From: Flaccisagitta enflata
Lineage: Eukaryota > Chaetognatha > Sagittoidea > Aphragmophora
Direction: 5' to 3'
DNA: 64,000 bases
NCBI GenBank assembly: GCA_965153355.1
Contig: OZ231127.1
Location: 41,478,001 to 41,542,000 of the forward strand
Shown here: positions 23,257-33,422 of the stretch, piece by piece
Numbering within the stretch: the stretch's first letter is position 1
Layout of the letters: the number at the start of each line of letters is the position of its first letter
Notes under the pieces: generated by a model
Databases searched by the model: none
What the model was told of the DNA's origin: nothing
What the model saw: the letters and a program-made list of their open reading frames with translations, nothing else
Position numbers and translations under genes: made by a program

Positions 23257-23303
23257 ACACGGAGAAAACTGTGAGAATATAGTGTTCCACTATCGTGGAA
23301 CAC
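23236..23303. repeat. Two hairpins closing the 29-bp array
   Basis: The last unit turns back on itself (TGTGTGAC-AGACATT-GTCACACA). About 30 bases on is the perfect stem GTGTTCCAC-TATC-GTGGAACAC (23282-23303). Confidence 0.8.
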
Positions 23304-23388
23304 AATAATCAAGAGAGAGAGAGAGAGAGAGAGAGTCTGCGGTACTTGAAGCCCTGCATGAAGTGACCAAGTGAAGAACTGGAGTGAG

Positions 23389-23992
23389 AGCATGGCAGTG
23401 GTGCCAAAAAGGCCAATGTCCTGTAGAGCTCAGTTCAGGGGTGAATTTCCAGATGTCCTAAGGGGGCAAATTTAGGCCCCTGATGACTGATTTTCCGCAT
23501 AAAAGACAGAGGTTTTGGGAGCAGATGCGAGGCCTGGAGTGCAAATTTGAGGTCCAGAGTACAAATTTGAGTCCCGCCGGAGGAGGATTAATTTGAGGCC
23601 TGAGAGGGTTAACTCTTAAACTTGTGAAAGCAGATTTGATGGCTTGAAGGGAAACAAGGCCAACACCTCTAAGTCGCGTGCGGTCGTAAAGACAAAAAGT
23701 CAAAATGTAAAATGACTCGAAACAACATAAAACGGCGAAAAAAGCTAACGCGGATGGATCAACCGATGGACCAACTGACAGACCGACCGACGGACTGACT
23801 GATGACCGACATAGCCGGTCATAGAGTGCTGATTAGAGGCCCTGGCGGGGGGGGGGGACTTGGGGTGGGAAGAATGGGAGGATGCAAGGATGGAAGAATG
23901 AAAGGTTTGAAAGGTTGGTGAAAAGGATATCCACCCCTGTGTTCTCTAGGACATTCGTTTTTTGGACCCTTTTGTTGCCGCTGCCCAAAAAG
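23389..23992 (+). mobile_element. Family B element B6 (diverged), interrupted by family A
   Basis: 5' part GGCAGTGGTGCC, AAAAAGGCCAATGTCCTGTA, then ATTTGAGGCCTGAG-type units. The 3' part ATCCACCCCTGTG...AGGACAT...GCCGCTGCCCAAAAAG matches the 3' end of the copy at 45783-46773. The GGCCCC hairpin is decayed. Confidence 0.55.
23654..23842 (-). mobile_element. Family A copy nested in B6
   Basis: The left edge AACAAGGCC then AAGTCGCGTGCGG is the minus-strand 3' end. Array relic GACCGACCGACGGAC and CATAGCCGGTCATAGAGTG follow on the right. The 5' hairpin is eroded. Confidence 0.6.
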
Positions 23993-24365
23993 AAAATTCG
24001 CAGGCAAATGGAAAGACTGCGTTCAATGCTCCATTCAGTGACCAGCGTAAGCAGCGTAAGCTGGGGGATTCTGTCCGGAAGTCGAAGAAAATGAATTGAT
24101 AGGAATTTGAGGGGTAAACAAGAGTAAGCAATAGCTTAGATTGCAATCAGAAAATGTGTAGCTGCTGCAAAAAATAAGATGGAAAGAAAGAGAGCAAAAA
24201 CAAAGAGTGACATGATAGAAATGCAGGATTCTCCATGACTGATGGCTTGTGATACATATAAGGGCAATGTTGTTTCAACTTTCATATACACGCTGTAAAA
24301 AAGCAAAAGTTAGATTTTGGACTAAAACGGAAAACATAAGATTTGAAAGGTTGTGCCATATCTTC
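23993..24365. other. No gene seen
   Basis: Purine-leaning mixed DNA. Confidence 0.5.
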
Positions 24366-24366
24366 A

Positions 24367-24421
<55 letters not shown>
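24366..24421. repeat. (TC)n microsatellite
   Basis: About 28 TC units. Confidence 0.95.
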
Positions 24422-24424
<3 letters not shown>

Positions 24425-24804
24425 AATCTCATGGTAGCCGAAAAACGTTTGTTGGGAAAACCAAGAGACCTTGAAACCAAAACAGAGAGAAGAGAAAATT
24501 TAGCAAAACGCGTACAGCTTCAGGGGGTAAAAATGAATCCGCTCTCAATGTTGCTTTTGCCTTGATTGAGATCAAATCGTTCATCGATATTTCCGTTTAA
24601 CTGATAACTGACTGTGCGACGAAAATTCTGAATACAACAATTACCGACTCATTAATCGAATGTCATCACGCACAAACAGACCAATTGTCAGAGAAAGTAT
24701 CGTACAGAGTGGCATACACGCGGTTAAAACTGAGTGAGACTAAAACTGAATGAGAGAATGAGGTTTAAACCTCAAGCGTAAAAGTGCTATGCTTTCTTAT
24801 AACG

Positions 24805-24829
24805 CTAACCCTAACCCTAACCCTAACCC
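24805..24829. repeat. Interstitial telomere-type repeat
   Basis: Four CTAACC units plus C, i.e. TTAGGG repeats on the minus strand, embedded in ordinary sequence. Confidence 0.9.
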
Positions 24830-25137
24830 GCGAGTTTTGTGAGCGAACAAGTGTTATGAGCGACTTGAGCGACCAAATAGACCGACTCTGAAGGGGTTTT
24901 CTGAAATAAATGTTAGGGGACCATGTTACTTGCACAAGGCCGCGGACGCATAGCTTCAGACCAAAGCTAGGACACTTTGACTGAATATTTAACAGATATG
25001 CAAACGGATCTATAAATTCAGTTAGAAAGAAATTTACATCGAAACAATCTCTCTTTGAAACCTCCTGAATAATCTGAACATGCAGCATCTGTATTGCAGA
25101 TGCTTGACTAAAATAAAAACTCTTCAGATTTTTCGAG
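24830..25137. other. No gene seen
   Basis: Ordinary sequence. Confidence 0.5.
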
Positions 25138-25342
25138 GTTTTTTTAGTCGGTCGGTCGGTCTTTCCGTCCGTCCGTCCGTCCGTCCGTCCGTCCGTCCGT
25201 CCGTCCGTCCGTCCGTCCGTCCGTCCGTCCGTCCGTCCGTCCGTCCGTCCGTCCGAAATATTTCTAAAATTGCAAGCGGTTTTCGCATTACTGCTTCTGC
25301 CCAACCATCTGCGACTGGATTGCCGTGTATCCGGCCTTGTTC
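25138..25342 (+). mobile_element. Family A element A12 with expanded (GTCC)n
   Basis: TTTTTTTAGTCG runs directly into GGTCGGTC and about 23 perfect GTCC units (25165-25254). The second stem arm and CTATAAGAGGC are lost, probably replaced by array expansion. The 3' end CTGCCCAACC, GCGACTGG, TTGCCGTGTATCCGGCC and TTGTT is intact. Confidence 0.8.
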
Positions 25343-25554
25343 ATTTCTATTTGTCTGCACTTGTCATATGTCCATTTGTTCATCTGTTCAAGAATGTGTC
25401 TTTTCTTTTCTGTTCGTCAAAGTATAAATCTTTGAAGCCTTCCCATATCGCCCCCAGTTGCACACCAGAACGCGAGAATCGACGATTAAGTGAGAAATCT
25501 GTGCTGCCTATATTCCAAAATCTTCTTGTACTCCATTGCTTCGTCTTTAGAATA
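25343..25554. other. No gene seen
   Basis: Mixed spacer. Confidence 0.5.
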
Positions 25555-25965
25555 CCACGCGTATCAAAAAAAAAGACGCACCCCTTTATTTATTAATAAA
25601 ACAGATCAAAAAAATAATTTTGACCATTTTCAACTGAGTCACTTTTAAAGATTTTCAAAAAATCTTTCATTCTAGACCAACCCCAGACCTGTATCTCAAA
25701 CGGTTTAGGAGCTAGAGCTCTGCAAAGAGAGGCACTATTTTGCTAAAATGCACATTTTATATAGGGATTGCGAAACTGAAACAGGCAACATTTTTACTCA
25801 AACTAATGCCATTTCTAAACAAAAAAAGATAGAAATACCAGATTGGCGCCAAATTAAAGTACTTTTAAAGGGCTTTAAAATGGTTTAAGATTTTATTTAG
25901 TTTCTCTGAATTTTTATAGCTAAAAGAGCCATTTAAAAGTGCGTCTTTTTTTTTGATACGCGTGG
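25555..25965. mobile_element. 411-bp TA-flanked MITE with perfect ~28-bp terminal repeats
   Basis: CCACGCGTATCAAAAAAAAA then GACGCAC at the left is exactly mirrored by GTGCGTC then TTTTTTTTTGATACGCGTGG at the right. TA flanks both ends. The interior is AT-rich and non-coding. Perfect terminal repeats suggest recent activity; Tc1/mariner-like by target choice. Confidence 0.88.
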
Positions 25966-26741
25966 TATATTAAGGCCAATTTAGAAGCTCTTGCAGTTGG
26001 GCAGGAGCATAACAACCAAGAACAACCTTTAACCGACCAACCGAGAGATAGACCAACCTTTTCACCAAAGGCTGGAATCCTCAACCATGCGATGAGGCTC
26101 TAGGAGGGGTTGCCTGGTTAGTTCCACTTTATAGCTAGCTGGAGAGGAGGGTTGTAAGGGTTGAAGGAAGCGTATCAATGGATCCGGATAGGGGAGCCTG
26201 GCATGGTGGATCTGCATAACTGCCGTTTTTTCTGCCGAACGCCGCGCCCCTTGCCGTACGAAAGTATACGGAATTTTCACTTCTCGGAGTGGCAACAACA
26301 ACAACAACCAACTGATCGAACGCGGGTCTGATCAATGGACAGACAGTCAAAAAGGGTGGGTTACAGAATCGCGAGCGAGTAAAAAAAAATCATGATCCTC
26401 AAAACACTTTTTCTATCAACCATGTACGACATGAATATGTCAAATAAGGATAATCTTTACGTCTGTATAAAACCAAACAATGTGGAGAAAAATAACGTGG
26501 ATAAAAATGTGAAATACCACACATGAGCAATTGAATATCATGTCAAAATTCGAAATGGAAAGCCGCGTCATTTATGTTCTTCATATAGCTTTTGAGCCAC
26601 ACTTGGTATAGAAGACATTTCGCCTTTTTTGAGGCTTTTCCATTGTGAAATGTGAATAACATCGTATCCTTTCTGTGGAGAAAAAAAAATTGCCAGCTAG
26701 TCAAAACCGTTATGATGGTAACAACCATATCGGCGTCTAGA
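25966..26741. other. No gene; faint family A relic at about 25985-26065
   Basis: TTGGGCAGGAGCA and ACCGACCAACCGAGAG are minus-strand family A-like. Two short ORFs at 26062-26350 have no recognisable content. Confidence 0.4.
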
Positions 26742-26785
26742 CGTTGACGTTGACGACGACGACAACGACGACGACGACGACGACT
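26742..26785. repeat. Imperfect (GAC)n
   Basis: GTTGACGTTGAC then about 10 GAC units with AAC variants. Confidence 0.9.
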
Positions 26786-26827
26786 AAAAGAGGGGGTCAA
26801 TACGATGACGACAAAGACAGCTACGTA

Positions 26828-27239
26828 AACTTTTTTTTTATAAGAACGTCATTTTTTTTCGAAGGTTTCATGTTCTTATTTTCAAAGTCAAATGAAACCT
26901 TCAACGTTCTTAGAGCGTTCTTAATTTAAAATACTATACAAACCTTATAATATACTATTATTTGATTATATTAAATATATTTCTTTTGAATACTATTAAA
27001 ACAAATGCTAAACACTAATGTCTAGGGATATTTTCTTGGTTTTTATATCAGAAATTAAAATAATCTAGCTTAACTATACTAAAATGTTAGTGTTTTGTTA
27101 ATGTTTTTTAAATGTTACTTTAAGCGAAATTTTTTTCTCAAGATTTGAAGCCTTTGTATGTTCTTAAGATGTTCTTAATTTTAGTGCCATTCAAAGCCTT
27201 GATGTTCTTATAAACTAGGTTCTTATAAAAAAAAAAGTG
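26828..27239. mobile_element. 412-bp TA-flanked AT-rich MITE
   Basis: AACTTTTTTTTATAAGAAC and GTTCTTATAAAAAAAAAAGT plus G are inverted, with TA on each side (26826-26827, 27240-27241). Subterminal GTTCTTA/ATAAGAAC motifs recur six or more times, as possible transposase-binding sites. Confidence 0.7.
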
Positions 27240-27945
27240 TAGATGTCAATTAAAACAGAGATGACAACGACGACCAGGGCGACAACGATGAACGACGCTG
27301 ACGACGACCATGACGACAATGACCAATGGCATCTACCACTACTAAACAACGACGATGACGAAGAAAAAATCTACGAAATAAGCGTTTCTGTTATCTCTGG
27401 TAATGGCACAGGTGGAAAGGGCAAAAAAAGAAAGCAAGGCATCTTGAAATCGGGTATTTTATGGTTCCTCGGGAGAACATTATCGCCGGCGAACGTTTGA
27501 TTGAGGCAAAAACAAACGAAACCAACTTGTCTCAAACACTTCGCGGACCAAAACAAAACCCATTGCGAAAGGACTTATGTTTTCTTTTCTTCTTTATCTT
27601 TTTTTTATTTTTTTTCTTTGATGTTTTTGTTTTCGATCACAACTATCATAAGCAATAACAAAGCGAAAGAAGCTTTCTTTGTCGCAGACTCGCAGTAGCA
27701 ATTGATAATCCCGTCTGTGAATGTCTGAGGTCACGTTGACTAGATGTCTATCAGTGGATATTGTGTGAGCCTATTGATAAAGTGACGTGACAGTATAATC
27801 GTGCGCCATTATCAATTTACGAATATCAAATCGGTTCATGATATATTTATGTATCATAGATTATGATAAAAGGATCACCAAGCACGAAATAGTAGAAACG
27901 GGAGCTCATATCCAGCAGCTCGATGGTTTGTCAGCTAGATATAAC
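27240..27945. other. No gene seen; ACG-rich start
   Basis: Imperfect GACGA-rich tract to about 27360, then mixed and T-rich DNA. Confidence 0.5.
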
Positions 27946-28031
<86 letters not shown>

Positions 28032-28035
28032 AAGA
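27946..28035. repeat. (GATA)n microsatellite
   Basis: About 21 GATA units ending in GAAAGATAGAAAG. Confidence 0.95.
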
Positions 28036-28298
28036 TAGAAAGAGGGATAGAGAGAGGAAAAGACAAGCATGACCCTGGCTAAACATATAAGGGCGCATGT
28101 AAAGGATTCAGGATTCGATTTTTTCCTCAGGTCGACGTGCGCACGTGCGTGCGTGCATGCATCATAAAAAGGACGAAGGAAAAAAAATGGCGAAAAACTG
28201 AATAAAAAAAAGAAGATAATGCGCTCAATAAAAGTGCCTATTGCTTCCCGCGGGGCGCGGAAGGGAGGGCAAGTAGAGCGGAAGATTGAGTCGTAATG

Positions 28299-28302
<4 letters not shown>

Positions 28303-28350
<48 letters not shown>
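28303..28350. repeat. (GA)n microsatellite
   Basis: About 23 GA units. Confidence 0.95.
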
Positions 28351-28352
<2 letters not shown>

Positions 28353-29140
28353 TTCTTCCTCTAAAGAACCTTGTCACAAACGTTTTACCGTTAACAAATA
28401 AGTCCAGTAACAAAGCTTAAGCAGTCCAAAAGGAGTGAGTCACATGACCAATCATAACATCTGGGGCCTCCGAACGCATCAAGGAAAGGTCCTGCATGTA
28501 TCCTTATCCAAGATAATCCAGGAATCATGAATTAGATTTAACTCTAAGCGTCAGGGCTCAAAACTCGGTTTGAATGCTGAGATTGCAGAATCACTTGTAC
28601 CTCAAGTTAAGACCTAGACAAGGCCGGATGCACATTACACGCCCCTCCCCCCCCCCTCGTCCCGGATGATACTAACTAAGGATGGAAAAATGGAAATATT
28701 GTAAATGAGTTTCAACAATGAAAACCTGATGATTACTTGATGATGGATGTATGTTTATTCGTATCATGATTAGCTCATGAAAATACATTCCGAACTATAG
28801 CGTTGCTGCCATATTTTCTTTCAGCAGTTGAGAATCTCAGGGAATCATTCTTTGCATCTTGATATGACGTCTCACCTCGTTGACGTGCCACTGTCAACGT
28901 AATTAACCTCCAGTCCGAAGGGACTCTTACAACGACATCGAATGATGGGAAACGATACAAATTTGCTCCTGTCTTTGCTGCTGTTTATGCCGCTTTTTAT
29001 GGTGCTGTTGCTGCTACAGTTTGTGGGGCTGTTGCTGCTGTTGCTGGTAGAAGCGAGGTTGTAATTGCTGTTGTTCATTCCGAACGCGCGCGGAAAATCG
29101 AAATCGGCGACCGTAAAAAGAATGACGATGACGATGGAAA
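28351..29140. other. No gene seen; family A 3' relic at about 28618-28660
   Basis: ACAAGGCCGGATGCACA followed by a CCCCTCCCCCCCCCC run resembles the minus-strand 3' end of family A. CTGCTGTT-type CTG-rich imperfect repeats lie at 28975-29075. Confidence 0.45.
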
Positions 29141-29412
29141 AAGAAAAAGAAAAAGAGAAAGAGAAAGAGAAAGAAAAAGAAAAAGAAAAAGAAAAAGAAA
29201 AAGAAAAAGAAAAAGATAAAGAAAAAGAAAAAGAAAAAGAAAAAGAAAATGAAAATGAAAATGAAAATGAAAATGAAAATGAAAATGAAAATGAAAATGA
29301 AAATGAAAATGAAAATGAAAATGAAAAAGAAAAAGAAAAAGAAAAAGAAAAAGAAAAAGATGAAGATGAAGATGAAGATGAAGATGAAGATGAAGATGAA
29401 GAAGAAAAGAAA
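29141..29412. repeat. Hexanucleotide field GAAAAA / GAAAAT / GATGAA
   Basis: Blocks in order: GAAAAA, GAAAAT (about 15 units), GAAAAA, GATGAA. In one frame it reads as alternating E-K, E-N, E-K, E-D within a 119-residue open frame (29065-29424). It could be a coding charged repeat, but all plus-strand frames stay open and no flanking exon features were found, so it is treated as a microsatellite. Confidence 0.85.
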
Positions 29413-29419
29413 GATAAAG

Positions 29420-30166
29420 AATAGCGTTAGAGATGGTCAGTACCCTGTTGCCCCTATGTGAGTGTATGTGGGTGTGAGGTGGTTAGTGGGGCAGCGGCCC
29501 GAAGGGGATGACCTATGCTGTTTTATTTGAGTCCCAAGGCTGTGATTTGAGCCTGGAGGCTTGGTTTTAAGCCTCAAGGCTGGGATTTGAGCTTCCAGGC
29601 AGAGATTTGAGCTATATGGCTGGGATTTGAGCTTTGAGGCTGGGATTTGAGCCACGAGACTAGGATTTGGGCCTCAAGACTAGGATTTGGGCCTTGAGAC
29701 TAGGATTGGAGCCTGGAGGCTTGGATTTGAGCCTTGAGGCTGGGATTAGAGCTTCAAGGCTGGGATTTGAGCTTCAAGGCTTCGATTTGAGCTTCAAGGC
29801 TGGGATTTGAGTTTCGAGCCTGGGATTTGAGCTTTGAGGCTGGGATTTGAGCTTTGAGGCCGGGATTTGAGCTTTGAGGCTGGGATTTGAGCTTTGAGGC
29901 TGGGATTTGAGCTTTGAGGCAGGGATTTGAGCTTTGAGGCAGGGATTTGAGCCTTGAGGCTAGGATTTGATCCTCTAGGCTGGGATTTGAGCCTTGAGGC
30001 AGGGATTTGAGCCTCGAGGCTGGGATTTGAGCCTCGAGGCTAGGATTTGTGCCTCGAGGCCGGGATTTGAGCCTTGGGGGGGGGGAGAAGGAGAAGGAGA
30101 AGGAGGAGAAATTTCTCCTGTGTGAAAGCATAGGTCATCGGCCCCTTCGGGGCCGCTGCCCAAAAA
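29420..30166 (+). mobile_element. Family B element B1
   Basis: The leader AATAGCGTTAGAGATGGTCA, GTACCCTGTTGCCCCTATGT and GTGAGG text leads to GGCAGCGGCCCGAAGGGGAT and GACCTATGCTG. About 28 units of 20 bp follow (GGATTTGAGCCTCGAGGCTG type, 29521-30076), then a G-run, GAAGGAGAAGG, and the inverted 3' block GCATAGGTCATCGGCCCC, TTCGGGGCCGCTGCCC, AAAAA. The 3' block reverse-complements the post-leader block. Confidence 0.85.
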
Positions 30167-30200
30167 GGAAGAAGAAGAAGCAAAAAGAAAAAAGAAAAAG

Positions 30201-30844
30201 AATAGTCGCAAAAGCGTTAGATGGTCAGCGGTACCCGTTGCCCCTATGTGAGTGTCTGTGTGTGTGAGGTGATTAGAGGGGCAGCGGCCCCGAAGGGGCC
30301 GATGACCTATGCTGGTTTTATTTGAAATTCAAGGCTGGAATTAGGGCCTGAAGGCTGGGATATGAGCCTCGAAGCTAGGATTTGAGCCTTGGGGCTGGTA
30401 TTTGAGCCTCATGGCTGGTATTTTAGCCGAAAGGCTGGGATTTGAGCCTCGAGACTGGGATTTGAGCCTTGAGGCTGGGATTTGAGCTTTGAAGCTGGGA
30501 TTTGAGCTTTGAAGCTGGGATTTTGAGCCTTCAGGCTGATATTTGAGCCTTCAGGCTGGGATTTGAGCCCTGAGGCTAGGATTTGGGCCACGAGGCTAGG
30601 ATTTAGGCCTCAAGGCTAGGATTTGGGCCTTGAGACTAGGATTAGGGCCTCCAGAGTAGGATTTGGGCCTCCAGACTAGGTTTTGGGCCTCCAGTCTAGG
30701 AATAGGGCCTCTAGCCTTTAGACTAGGATATGGGCCTCGAGGGGGGGGGGACGGAGGAGAAGAAGGAGAAGAAGAAGAAGGAGAAATTTCCCCTATGTGT
30801 GAAAGCATAGGTCATCGGCCCCTTCGGGGCCGCTGCCCAAAAAG
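30201..30844 (+). mobile_element. Family B element B2, tandem with B1
   Basis: This copy has the best-preserved ends. The leader AATAGTCGCAAAAGCGTTAG is followed by CAGCGGTACCCGTTGCCCCT, then GGCAGCGGCCCCGAAGGGGC plus CGATGACCTATGC. The last 33 bases of that block recur perfectly inverted at the 3' end (about 30805-30838). Between them are about 21 units of 20 bp whose GCCTNNAGGC cores are self-complementary. Only 35 purine-rich bases separate it from B1. Confidence 0.88.
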
Positions 30845-30874
30845 GAAGAAGAAAACGAAAAAGAAGAAGAAGAA

Positions 30875-30905
<31 letters not shown>

Positions 30906-31137
30906 AAGAAGAAGAAGAAGAAGAAGAAGAAGAAGAAGAAGAAGAAGAAGAAGAAGAAGAAGAAGAAGAAGAAGAAGAAGAAGAAGAAGAAGAAGAAGAA
31001 GAAGAGGAAGAGGAAGCAGAGGAAGAAGAAGAAGAAGAAGAAGAAGAAGAAGAAGAAGAAGAAGAAGAAGAAGAAGAAGAAGAAGAAGAAGAAGAAGAAG
31101 AAGAAGAAGAAGAAGAAGAAGAAGAGGAGAAGAGAAG
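30841..31137. repeat. (GAA)n microsatellite at the 3' tip of B2
   Basis: About 95 GAA units with GAGGAAGCA interruptions at 31004-31022. It starts right after the AAAAAGG tip of the family B copy. Confidence 0.95.
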
Positions 31138-31308
31138 AAATAGTAAAAAAAGTAAAGAAAACGAGGAAAGCGAAAAAAATTCCTCGTGGGATTTCTCATG
31201 GGGGCGATTTTCAAATGGAACCACGATTTGTCATCTCTGGAGACTCGTTTTGCTGCGAAGTAGAAAAAAAATAGAGATTTGAGTGAAACCTCCTCTCTGA
31301 GTCTGATC
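31138..31308. other. Short mixed spacer
   Basis: A-rich then mixed; nothing recognised. Confidence 0.5.
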
Positions 31309-31960
31309 GCAATCATTGATCCCCTTCTACCACCACTTTTCCTTCTTTCTGTCACTTTTTTGAGCGCCATCATTGATCCCCTTCCTTCACCACTTTTCCT
31401 TCTTTCCGCCTCTTTTTTGACTGCAATCATTGATCCTCTTCCTCCATCACTTTTCCTTCCTTATGGCTTTTTTTTATCTCTATCATTGACCCCCTTCCTC
31501 CACCACCTTTCCTCCCTTATGGCTATTTTTTGATCGCAATTATTGATCCCCTTCCTTCACCACTTTTCCTTCCTTCTGCCTCTTTTTTTTATCGCCATCA
31601 TTGATCCCCTATTTTCACCACTTTTCCTCCTTTCTTCTTTTTTTAATCTCCATTATTGACCCTCTTCCTTCACCACTTTTCCTTCCTTCTGCCCCTTTTC
31701 TGTTCGCAATCATTGATCCTCTCCTCCGCAGCACCTCTTTTCTCCTCTGGCTCATCATTTCCTCCTCCGTTCCCCTCCTATCTGATAGCAATCACTAACC
31801 CCTTCCTTAACTTCACCTCCTCTCCCTCTTATGATCGCAATCCCATGATCCCCTATTTCCGTTTCTCATTAACTCCTTCTTCTTTCCTCCTCTCTGGTCA
31901 CACTCATGGTTCCCCTCGTTTCCATATCACCTCTTCTCTCTTGTCTATTCTCAATCATAG
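31309..31960. repeat. 57-bp minisatellite
   Basis: About 11 units with core ATCATTGATCCCCTTCCTTC, ACCACTTTTCCTTC and TTTTTTGAT, decaying to the right. Pyrimidine-rich plus strand. Confidence 0.85.
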
Positions 31961-32062
31961 ATCCCCCCTTTTACCTCCCCTCCTCCCTTTGTTTTGTTCC
32001 CAAACAATCAAATCAACCAGTTTGTATGATTGAGTGAGGCAGAGCGGAATGAAAGGAAATCT

Positions 32063-32103
32063 GTTACAAACTGTTACAAACTGTTACAAACTGTTACAAA
32101 CTT
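32063..32103. repeat. 10-bp tandem repeat CTGTTACAAA
   Basis: Four perfect copies. Confidence 0.9.
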
Positions 32104-32393
32104 CATTTTTCTTTCATACAATGAAATAGACTACTGTCAAATGTCGTTTACAAACTGACACGCCAGACGGGCATCAATGGTCCACCGATGGAGAAGCAAA
32201 CGAGGTCAAGGATATATGAATTGTCATTTCATATTCTAGCGGAGAGGCAGACACACTGGCTTACTGAATGACATCCTTGACAGGAGTAAAAATGGAGAAG
32301 AAATGATCGCACAAAAGCGAAGGAAAGGAAAAAGAAGCGAAGAGGAAAATATTCATTAAGAAACAATCGAGCGAATAAAAAAGTAGAAATAAG

Positions 32394-32485
<92 letters not shown>

Positions 32486-32548
32486 TACAGCGACAGACCG
32501 AGACAGACTGACAAACTGACAGACTGACAGACAGACAGACAGACAGAA

Positions 32549-32582
<34 letters not shown>
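32394..32582. repeat. (GA)n-(CAGA)n compound microsatellite
   Basis: About 40 GA units, then CAGA/CTGA-type units with decay in the middle and about 11 clean CAGA units at the right. Confidence 0.95.
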
Positions 32583-32583
<1 letters not shown>

Positions 32584-32889
32584 TATGATGTTCATATCAT
32601 ACATCGCTATTCATCTGTATGACTTATCAGTAGGAAAAAGGCCAAGTTATAGCCAATATGTGCGCCGCGCTGGTGAAGAATATGTTAATGAAAGTTTTGA
32701 ATGAATGAATGAATAGACAAATGAATAAATACAGTAAATTAATGAATAATTGAATGAATGAATAAATAAATGAAAAAAAAATAAAATAGATGAACAAAAA
32801 ATAAATGAATTAATGAATTAATGAAGAGAAAGTGAAAGAAAGTGGGACAAGTAAGGTAACACCGTAACAGGAATGAAGGCAGATGTCTG
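32583..32889. other. Imperfect AATG/AATA tetranucleotide-rich DNA
   Basis: GAATGAATGAATAAATAAAT-type cryptic repeats at 32695-32825; no gene. Confidence 0.6.
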
Positions 32890-33145
32890 ACAAGGCCGCT
32901 CTTTTGCCTACAGTATACTAAAGTATTTGCGTGCAATGAAAGTTGATTCAACATTGCCCTTATAAAAGGAGGCCAGAACCCGGGTACTTGAGCGGGAGCA
33001 ATGAGAGAAAGCCCCCCTGAACGTGAAAAAAAATCGTTGGACCAACCAACCGACTGACGGACCATCAAATAAATGGTTCAATGAACCGTAAAGTGGCCGA
33101 CATACGGACCAATCCACGAACACATATTCTAAGACGTATCGACAG
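32890..33145 (-). mobile_element. Degenerate family A copy
   Basis: ACAAGGCCGCTC at the left, GGAGCAATGAG, then GGACCAACCAACCGACTGAC and ACATACGGACC. No intact 5' hairpin. Confidence 0.4.
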
Positions 33146-33147
33146 CA

Positions 33148-33422
33148 AACAAGGCCGGATACACCGGCCAAGACGGCGCGCCTTGCGTTTTTAATTCTTA
33201 GGTCTATCCCAAGTTCTAAAACCCCTAGCCCAATCCCGAGCTCTATCAAACCTAAGCAAAGCTGTGTATGATAATGAGTTCATAATGATGAAGAAAACAA
33301 GTGATGAACAAGATGATTTTTCTTGTGATTTCAAACATTTTCTACGATTTATTATTCGAGCGTGACTGACGACTGACGGAGGGACAGAGCCTCTTTTTGA
33401 GGTGCGTTGGCGCACCTTAAAA
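33148..33422 (-). mobile_element. Family A element A14 (AGGTGCG class)
   Basis: Minus strand: the perfect hairpin AGGTGCGCCAACGCACCT (33400-33417), then AAAAAGAGGCTCTGTCCC, array relic, a unique body, GGCGCGCC (partly complementary to the stem) and the 3' hairpin GGCCGGTGTATCCGGCC, TTGTT. Confidence 0.75.

Noticed and set aside
24805-24829. True chromosome end
   Set aside because: Only four units, with ordinary sequence on both sides.
30122-30161. GGCCCC-GGGGCC hairpin as a transcription terminator
   Set aside because: It is a fixed part of both ends of every family B copy, and the host is eukaryotic.
30663-31430. Lysine/serine/leucine homopolymer ORFs over (GAA)n
   Set aside because: All frames read as single-residue runs; microsatellite artefact.
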